64,000 nucleotides of DNA from Alistipes onderdonkii (GTDB taxonomy: Bacteria > Bacteroidota > Bacteroidia > Bacteroidales > Rikenellaceae): assembly GCF_025145285.1 (NCBI RefSeq), contig NZ_CP102251.1, positions 3,038,001 to 3,102,000 on the forward strand, written 5' to 3'. This document shows positions 59,392-64,000 of this stretch, one piece after another. Positions within the stretch are counted from its first letter, which is position 1. Every line of letters starts with the position of its first letter. A model generated the notes under the pieces. It ran no database searches. It was not told the DNA's origin and worked only from the letters and a program-made list of their open reading frames with translations. Position numbers and translations under genes: made by a program.

Positions 59392-61131
59392 ATGAACCAT
59401 CACACCATGAAAACGAACGAAACCGACACCACGACCGCAACCGCCGCCCAGAGCACGAAATCGACCGTTTTGCTCTCCATTGACAAAATCCGCCCCAACC
59501 CCAACAATCCGCGGCGGAGTTACGACGAGAATGCCCTCGCGGAACTGGCCGCCTCCATTGCCACGCACGGCCTTATTCAGCCCATCCGGGTGCGAGCCGC
59601 AGAACAAGGCGGTTATATCATCGTCTGCGGAGAACGCCGCTACCGCGCCGTGCAACTGCTCGGCCAGACCGAGATCGAGGCAATCGTCGATGCCGCTCCC
59701 GCCGACGAACGGGCGATCTTCGACCTCGCGCTTTCGGAGAACATTCAGCGCGAGGAGATGCCGTCGCTCGACGAGGCCGAAGCCTACAAAGCCGCCATGC
59801 AGACCCTCGGCGGGGACGCCGCCGCCGTGGCCGCACGCTTCGGCAAAAGCGAGCAGTATATCTACTACCGGATGAAACTCAACGAACTGATTCCCGACAT
59901 CAAAAAACTTTTGCGCGAAAACTCTATTACATTGGGTCTCGCCATGGAGTTGGCACGGTACGGGAAAGACCTGCAAAAGACGATCTGCAAAGACCGCCTC
60001 AAAGACGAGGAGGGGTGGCGGAAATACTCCGTAAAGGAGTTCAAGCGGATGGTAGACGCCCATTATACGAACGATCTGGCCCGGTACCGCTTCGACCAAA
60101 CGGCGTGCGCCAAATGCAAGCACAACACCAATCTATACGATATGTTCGCCACGGGAAGCGGACGGTGTACGAACCGGGAATGTCTCGAAGCCAAAAACCG
60201 CGAATTCATCGAGCGAAAAAGCGGAGAACTGCTCGCGCAAAACCCGAAATTCATCCTTTGCAAAGACCGTTACGGATGCGACGACCATGATAAGGCCGTA
60301 GAGCATATGACCGAAAACGGGGTCGAATGCAAGGCGTTCGAATACGGGCAGGTGCAGGAAATGCCCGCTATGCCCGCAGAACCATGTCCGGCGGATTATG
60401 CCACCGATGCCGACTATACCGTGGCAATGCAGATCTATGAACAGCAGAAAAAGGCCGCCGAGGAAAAGACCGCCGACCTGCTGGCCAAGCACGACGCCGG
60501 GGCGATCCGGATTTTCGTCAAAACCTCGCGCGACAACGCCCGGCTGGTCTATGTGAACCAAGCCGCCAAAGGCAGGGAATCGACCGGAGAACTGATCGCC
60601 CGCCTTGAGGAGAAGAAAATCCGCAACACGGAACTCGCACACGAAAAAACCGTCGAAGCCGTCCGGCAGATCGTCCGCGACGAGGAGATCGCTCCGACGC
60701 CGTTTACCCAGCTGGAAGACAACATTCTCTATTACATCATGCTCGGAAGCCTGCGGCGCGAACACCTCGCCGCCGTGGGATTTCCCGAAGCGTATTATTT
60801 GACATCCGAACAGAAAATCGCTGTCGTCAATGCGCTGACCGACGAACAACGCGATCTCATCACCCGCGATTTTCTTGTAAAAAGCCTTACATCCGACATC
60901 GGTTTCGACAAAACGGGGAAGCAACTGCTGATGGAATTCGCAGCCTTGCACCACAAAGAGAAATACGAGGTTGTGAAAGCGCAGTTCGACGAGGAATACA
61001 CGAAGCGCAACGACCGTCTCGACGAGCGTATTGCCGTTGCCGAGGCACAGGAGAAAGCCAAGACCAAAGCCGCCAAGAAAGAGGGCAAAACGGGTAAGAG
61101 CACCAAGAAAACGACAAAGAAAGCCGCCTAA
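59392..61131 (+). CDS. ParB/RepB/Spo0J-family partition-like protein
   Basis: A 579-residue protein. The ParB N domain is clear: IRPNPNNPRRSYDENALAEL, IATHGLIQPIRVR, YIIVCGERRYRAVQLLGQTE and SENIQREEMPSLDEAEAY, with the GERR motif that binds CTP in this family. A KorB-like HTH follows (AAAVAARFGKSEQYIYYRMK), then a Cys4 segment (CAKCKHN..., CTNRECLEAK) that could bind zinc, and a Lys-rich tail. No ParA is adjacent. In conjugative elements such ParB-like proteins may help maintain the excised circle or regulate transfer. ATG 59407 is an alternative start. Confidence 0.9.
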   Translation: MNHHTMKTNETDTTTATAAQSTKSTVLLSIDKIRPNPNNPRRSYDENALAELAASIATHGLIQPIRVRAAEQGGYIIVCGERRYRAVQLLGQTEIEAIVDAAPADERAIFDLALSENIQREEMPSLDEAEAYKAAMQTLGGDAAAVAARFGKSEQYIYYRMKLNELIPDIKKLLRENSITLGLAMELARYGKDLQKTICKDRLKDEEGWRKYSVKEFKRMVDAHYTNDLARYRFDQTACAKCKHNTNLYDMFATGSGRCTNRECLEAKNREFIERKSGELLAQNPKFILCKDRYGCDDHDKAVEHMTENGVECKAFEYGQVQEMPAMPAEPCPADYATDADYTVAMQIYEQQKKAAEEKTADLLAKHDAGAIRIFVKTSRDNARLVYVNQAAKGRESTGELIARLEEKKIRNTELAHEKTVEAVRQIVRDEEIAPTPFTQLEDNILYYIMLGSLRREHLAAVGFPEAYYLTSEQKIAVVNALTDEQRDLITRDFLVKSLTSDIGFDKTGKQLLMEFAALHHKEKYEVVKAQFDEEYTKRNDRLDERIAVAEAQEKAKTKAAKKEGKTGKSTKKTTKKAA

Positions 61132-61182
61132 ATTCTGATCGGGGACGGCCCGCAGGCCGTCCCCATAAAACCGAATAGAATC

Positions 61183-61446
61183 ATGCTGAAAGAATTTATC
61201 GACGATCTTCGCCGGCATGGAATCGCCGTTTTCGATCTGATCCAGGCAGGTGCGGGGAATCACATTTTTTTCGCACGCCGAAACGGCCATACTTGGAGTA
61301 TCCGGATTTCCCGGCAACGAGGCGAACACCGTTATACCGTGCATATCTTCTCCGAAGAATCGGACATAAGGGGCACTTATTCCTGTCCGCCGGGATTGTT
61401 GCTGACAACTATCGAACTGCGATTCAACGACCTTGCGACACCATAA
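61183..61446 (+). CDS. Hypothetical element protein (87 residues)
   Basis: MLKEFIDDLRRHGIAVFDLI, then beta-like segments (HIFFARRNGHTWSIRISRQR, YTVHIFSEES). A small alpha/beta protein by appearance; no family recognised. It follows parB by 51 bp. Confidence 0.55.
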   Translation: MLKEFIDDLRRHGIAVFDLIQAGAGNHIFFARRNGHTWSIRISRQRGEHRYTVHIFSEESDIRGTYSCPPGLLLTTIELRFNDLATP

Positions 61447-61560
61447 ATAAGTCCCGGTTTCCGTCTGCGGCATGACTGCCGCAGACGCGAACGGGCGGAC
61501 GCCCGCGGCTCCCGCCATACCGCCACCCCGAATTGTGTCAAAACATCATCTGACGAACCT

Positions 61561-61803
61561 ATGAAATCTTATATACGTATCGCTCCCGATGTGGAATATT
61601 TCACCGATTACGACCGTTTCCGCGAGGCGCAAATCTGCTGCGCCGTCGCCGAAGACGGCACAAGCCTGTTCAGCCGCATCGAGAACCGCCGCTTCATGCA
61701 CACGGTGCGGCACGATCTTTCCGAACGGGTTATCGAGCTGCTATGCCGGCAGATACATCGTGAAATATGCACATTGCACTATGGCGGACAAGTCGTGGAA
61801 TGA
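61561..61803 (+). CDS. Hypothetical element protein (80 residues)
   Basis: MKSYIRIAPDVEYFTDYDRF with Cys-rich centre (AQICCAVAEDG) and a basic helix (DLSERVIELLCRQIHREICT). No family recognised. A convergent terminator follows. Confidence 0.5.
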   Translation: MKSYIRIAPDVEYFTDYDRFREAQICCAVAEDGTSLFSRIENRRFMHTVRHDLSERVIELLCRQIHREICTLHYGGQVVE

Positions 61804-61843
61804 CCTGCCTGCCACACCAGAGAATTGTAAGTTGTAAAATATT

Positions 61844-61872
61844 AAAAGTGCCCGGTTTTACCGGGCACTTTT
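61844..61872. terminator. Bidirectional terminator between the parB-side genes and the tra genes
   Basis: AAAAGTGCCCGG (61844-61855) pairs perfectly with CCGGGCACTTTT (61861-61872). Confidence 0.88.
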
Positions 61873-62008
61873 AATTGGGTTCAACCCCGGAGCAATATCT
61901 GTGTTTCGGATACTCCGGAAAGAGGATCAACCAACATAGTCCGATGGCGACCAGTACCGACAATATTCCCATTGTCAGGCAAATAGCCGTTAGAAAGTGT
62001 ACGAGCAT
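61871..62008 (-). CDS. Small membrane protein after traN (45 residues)
   Basis: ATG 62008 starts 18 bp after the traN stop. One hydrophobic helix (FLTAICLTMGILSVLVAIGL, about 5-30) is followed by a polar tail (PEYPKHRYCSGVEPN). It is in the tra operon direction and ends inside the shared terminator. Small membrane ORFs are common in tra operons; this one is too short for family assignment. Confidence 0.5.
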   Translation of the reverse strand: MLVHFLTAICLTMGILSVLVAIGLCWLILFPEYPKHRYCSGVEPN

Positions 62009-62026
62009 CGAATCTTATTTTTCCCG

Positions 62027-62932
62027 TTACAGCAGTTTTGCTTCTAACAACTCTTCGGCTGGTATTTCCACCGTCTGATGCCGGGCTCCGTTCTTCTCGA
62101 TGATTTCCAGCAAAAGCACCTTGTCATCAGAGATCGTCAGTTTGGGCAGTGCGAATACCGTCCGCTGACGCTGGTGTCCCCTCACGACTGCCGGATCGTT
62201 GCATACGCGCAGGACTTCGAGCGGCGTCTGCTGCTGTGCCGTGCGCTTGGCGAGTTTGCGATCCGCTACGATGAATCGCCGCGCATCCACCTCGAAAGAG
62301 ATATTCGTGTCGTTCGAGATACAGGAGTGAATGTATATCACGTCATTGAACACGTAAATCCCCAGCACTTCGACCCCGATGCCGTACTTTTTCGTGCGAA
62401 TGCCTTTCACATCCGTGCGGTTCTGCCGGTATATGTCGTTCAACATGCGCTTTACGGTCGCGGGTTTCTCGCGCCCTACCTCGCGCAGCAGCACCCGGCT
62501 TTCGGATGCTGGGGCCGTCGGCTGATAATCGCCTGCGGCATCCGGTTTCTTCACACCTTCCGTCTGCTGATCCTGCACTGTAAGATTGACGGTCGAGACA
62601 GCCGGATTCTCGGCATAATAGACATCGAAAGTGAAAAATCCGCCGTCTTCGGTGATGACCGTCAGGTTTGTTTCTGCTGCGAAATTCCGCACGGCCGCCT
62701 TCACCCGCACGACGTTTTCGGCCCCGTCGGCCTTGCCTGCTATGATGTCCATCGAGCCGATGTCGATATACGTGACGGGCGACGGGAAGAGGATGTGTAC
62801 AGTCTTGGTGAATCCCGCTTCGATCTTTCGGGGTTCGATCTGCTGCGGCCCGTCCTGCATGGCCTTCGCCGTAGCGTGTGCTGCCCAGATTGCGGAGACG
62901 ATCAGGGGCAGATAAATAAGGTCTCTTTTCAT
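62027..62932 (-). CDS. traN: Conjugative transposon protein TraN
   Basis: A 301-residue exported protein (signal in MKRDLIYLPLIVSAIWAAHA). It matches the Bacteroidetes TraN/DUF4138 type: GFTKTVHILFPSPVTYIDIG, VRVKAAVRNFAAETNLTVIT, FTFDVYYAENP and VEVLGIYVFNDVIYIHSCIS. It is thought to be part of the mating channel in the periplasm or outer membrane. It starts 1 bp after the traM stop. Confidence 0.92.
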   Translation of the reverse strand: MKRDLIYLPLIVSAIWAAHATAKAMQDGPQQIEPRKIEAGFTKTVHILFPSPVTYIDIGSMDIIAGKADGAENVVRVKAAVRNFAAETNLTVITEDGGFFTFDVYYAENPAVSTVNLTVQDQQTEGVKKPDAAGDYQPTAPASESRVLLREVGREKPATVKRMLNDIYRQNRTDVKGIRTKKYGIGVEVLGIYVFNDVIYIHSCISNDTNISFEVDARRFIVADRKLAKRTAQQQTPLEVLRVCNDPAVVRGHQRQRTVFALPKLTISDDKVLLLEIIEKNGARHQTVEIPAEELLEAKLL

Positions 62933-62933
62933 T

Positions 62934-64000
62934 TTACTGCTGTTTTGAAATCAATAATAGCTGATGGTTGGCTTTGAGGGTTATCTTCACCTCGCGGAGC
63001 TTCCCGGCGACATACTGCGACGAAGCCTGCAATCCTCCGCGCGCCAGCTCGGACAACACCTGCTGCCCGGCCGAACGGGTGACGTTTACACTCGTCCCGG
63101 CAGTCTGTCCTACGGACGCCAGCGCCTCTTTGAGGGCCGTCCGTTCGCGGGAGTTCGGGACGTTCAGCCCCGGCTGGCCGTCGAGGTCGTAAGCTACGGC
63201 TTCGACAGCGAAGATCCGTCCGCCGTATTCGACGGACGACACCGTGACTTGCAGCCGCATCCCGGAGATCGTCGCAAGACCGTATAACGGGGTGTTGCGG
63301 GGGATCACCGTATCGTCGATACGCACGGCTTCCAGCAGCCGCAGCTGTACCGTGCTTCCGGCACGTATGACCTGTGTCTGAGCTACGCAGGCTTTGACGG
63401 TCGGAATATCGGCATGCGCAACGCCACCTGCCGCCGTGAGAAATCCCAAGTTGCGCTCGACAGCGAAATCCGCCCGCGGATCGAGCGTCGAGGCTTCGAC
63501 CTCACCCTCCCGAACGGGCTGCATGACGGACAGACGCGAATCCCTTCGCTGCTTCGTCGGCCCGGCCTCTTCGTCCGCGGCCGTTCCGCCGCCGAGATAC
63601 TTCCGTGCGAGCTTGTACTGCTCCTCGGCCAGCTCCAGCGGATCGGGCTGCTGCCGCTCGGCGTCGAGCTGGGATTGCAGGGCCGCGACCTGCTCTTTCA
63701 GTGCTTCGACCTCGGTATTGCCGCAAGAAGGGGCCGGGGTGTAGAAAGCCGCCATTTCACCCGATATCCTCCGGTAGGCAGCATCCGATTCGTCGATCGC
63801 CGTCGGTGCTGCCGGAACTGTAGCATCCGCCATTTCCCCGGTCACAGGCAAGCGGTCGTCCATAACATCACCCAACGATTGTAGTTTCTCGCGCCGCTGC
63901 TGCTCGTACTGCTCCTGTTCGTAGACCTTGCGTTTGTCCGTTTCCGCCGGCTTTACCGTCGCTTCCGGAATCGTAACATTGTATCCGCCCGCTCCCGCCT
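62934..64000 (-). CDS. traM: Conjugative transposon protein TraM (partial, runs off the window)
   Basis: The frame is open to the window edge, so the N-terminus, including its membrane anchor, is missing. Visible parts are a Gln/Glu-rich coiled coil (EQEQYEQQRREKLQSLGDVM), EVEALKEQVAALQSQLDAER, LAEEQYKLARKYLGGG and a VirB10-like C-terminal domain (CVAQTQVIRAGSTVQLRLLE, VIPRNTPLYGLATISGMRLQ, LSELARGGLQASSQYV). TraM is a core component of the Bacteroidetes mating apparatus. Gene order traM-traN matches CTnDOT-type operons. Confidence 0.92.
   Translation of the reverse strand, partial: AGAGGYNVTIPEATVKPAETDKRKVYEQEQYEQQRREKLQSLGDVMDDRLPVTGEMADATVPAAPTAIDESDAAYRRISGEMAAFYTPAPSCGNTEVEALKEQVAALQSQLDAERQQPDPLELAEEQYKLARKYLGGGTAADEEAGPTKQRRDSRLSVMQPVREGEVEASTLDPRADFAVERNLGFLTAAGGVAHADIPTVKACVAQTQVIRAGSTVQLRLLEAVRIDDTVIPRNTPLYGLATISGMRLQVTVSSVEYGGRIFAVEAVAYDLDGQPGLNVPNSRERTALKEALASVGQTAGTSVNVTRSAGQQVLSELARGGLQASSQYVAGKLREVKITLKANHQLLLISKQQ

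Noticed and set aside
61875..62078. 67-codon plus-strand ORF overlapping the traN end
   Set aside because: It is antisense to a better-supported small membrane ORF and to traN, with no promoter.

Overview
The window looks like chromosome of a gut Bacteroidales bacterium, most likely Alistipes or a close Rikenellaceae relative (inferred). The first 27 kb is visibly GC-rich, promoters follow the Bacteroidetes pattern (TTTG, about 20 bp, TAnnTTTG), and there are SusC/SusD proteins, FISUMP/DUF4906 fimbrial proteins, a Bacteroides-type bile salt hydrolase and a flavobacterial-type arginine decarboxylase.  Region 1 (1-27,240) is core chromosome: end of a BspA-like surface protein, prs, engB, an EEP-family phosphatase, a secreted bile salt hydrolase, a glycosyltransferase switched off by a C9 tract, a PagL-like outer-membrane lipid A deacylase, an ABC-F ATPase behind a leader with two tiny ORFs, a DUF6377 regulator, a cold-shock-domain/RRM operon, arginine decarboxylase, an envelope operon (HU-CCDC81 protein, sigma-54 activator, LptE, TPR protein, SecG), a GH3 glucosidase, a GNAT acetyltransferase, the diadenylate cyclase CdaA, a Skp-like chaperone, RuvA, a 47-residue membrane protein and two FKBP-like lipoproteins. 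Three intergenic stretches hold C/T-rich degenerate repeats.  Region 2 (about 27,300 to beyond 64,000) is an integrative conjugative element, visibly less GC-rich. It opens with a tyrosine integrase and two excisionase-like HTH proteins and ends, at the window edge, in traN and traM; rteC, parB and phage-type ORF6N and BRO regulators lie inside. It carries two large cargo modules. The first (31.2-40.2 kb, minus strand) is a fimbrial locus: a FimA/Mfa1-like fimbrillin with an in-frame TGA, two DUF4906/FISUMP lipoproteins, DUF3575 and DUF3868/OmpA-like proteins and a radical SAM enzyme. The second (41.4-53.4 kb) is a polysaccharide utilisation locus built like known N-glycan loci: ECF sigma factor, FecR anti-sigma, SusC, SusD, three surface lipoproteins and a GH18 endo-beta-N-acetylglucosaminidase.  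The most unusual part is the 1.2 kb without credible genes at 53,359-54,569. It contains (a) a probable ~95-nt minus-strand small RNA with its own promoter and terminator, whose loop holds two 15-nt segments exactly complementary to the 3' UTR of the glycan-locus mRNA 12 kb away, and (b) a ~235-nt minus-strand RNA with four nested helices, its own promoter and a terminator that can be replaced by an alternative 9-bp pairing. I do not recognise either RNA family.  How the parts could work together: the element would give a recipient fimbriae for attachment and an endoglycosidase system for host or dietary glycoproteins, switched by its own sigma/anti-sigma pair and perhaps tuned by its own small RNA.
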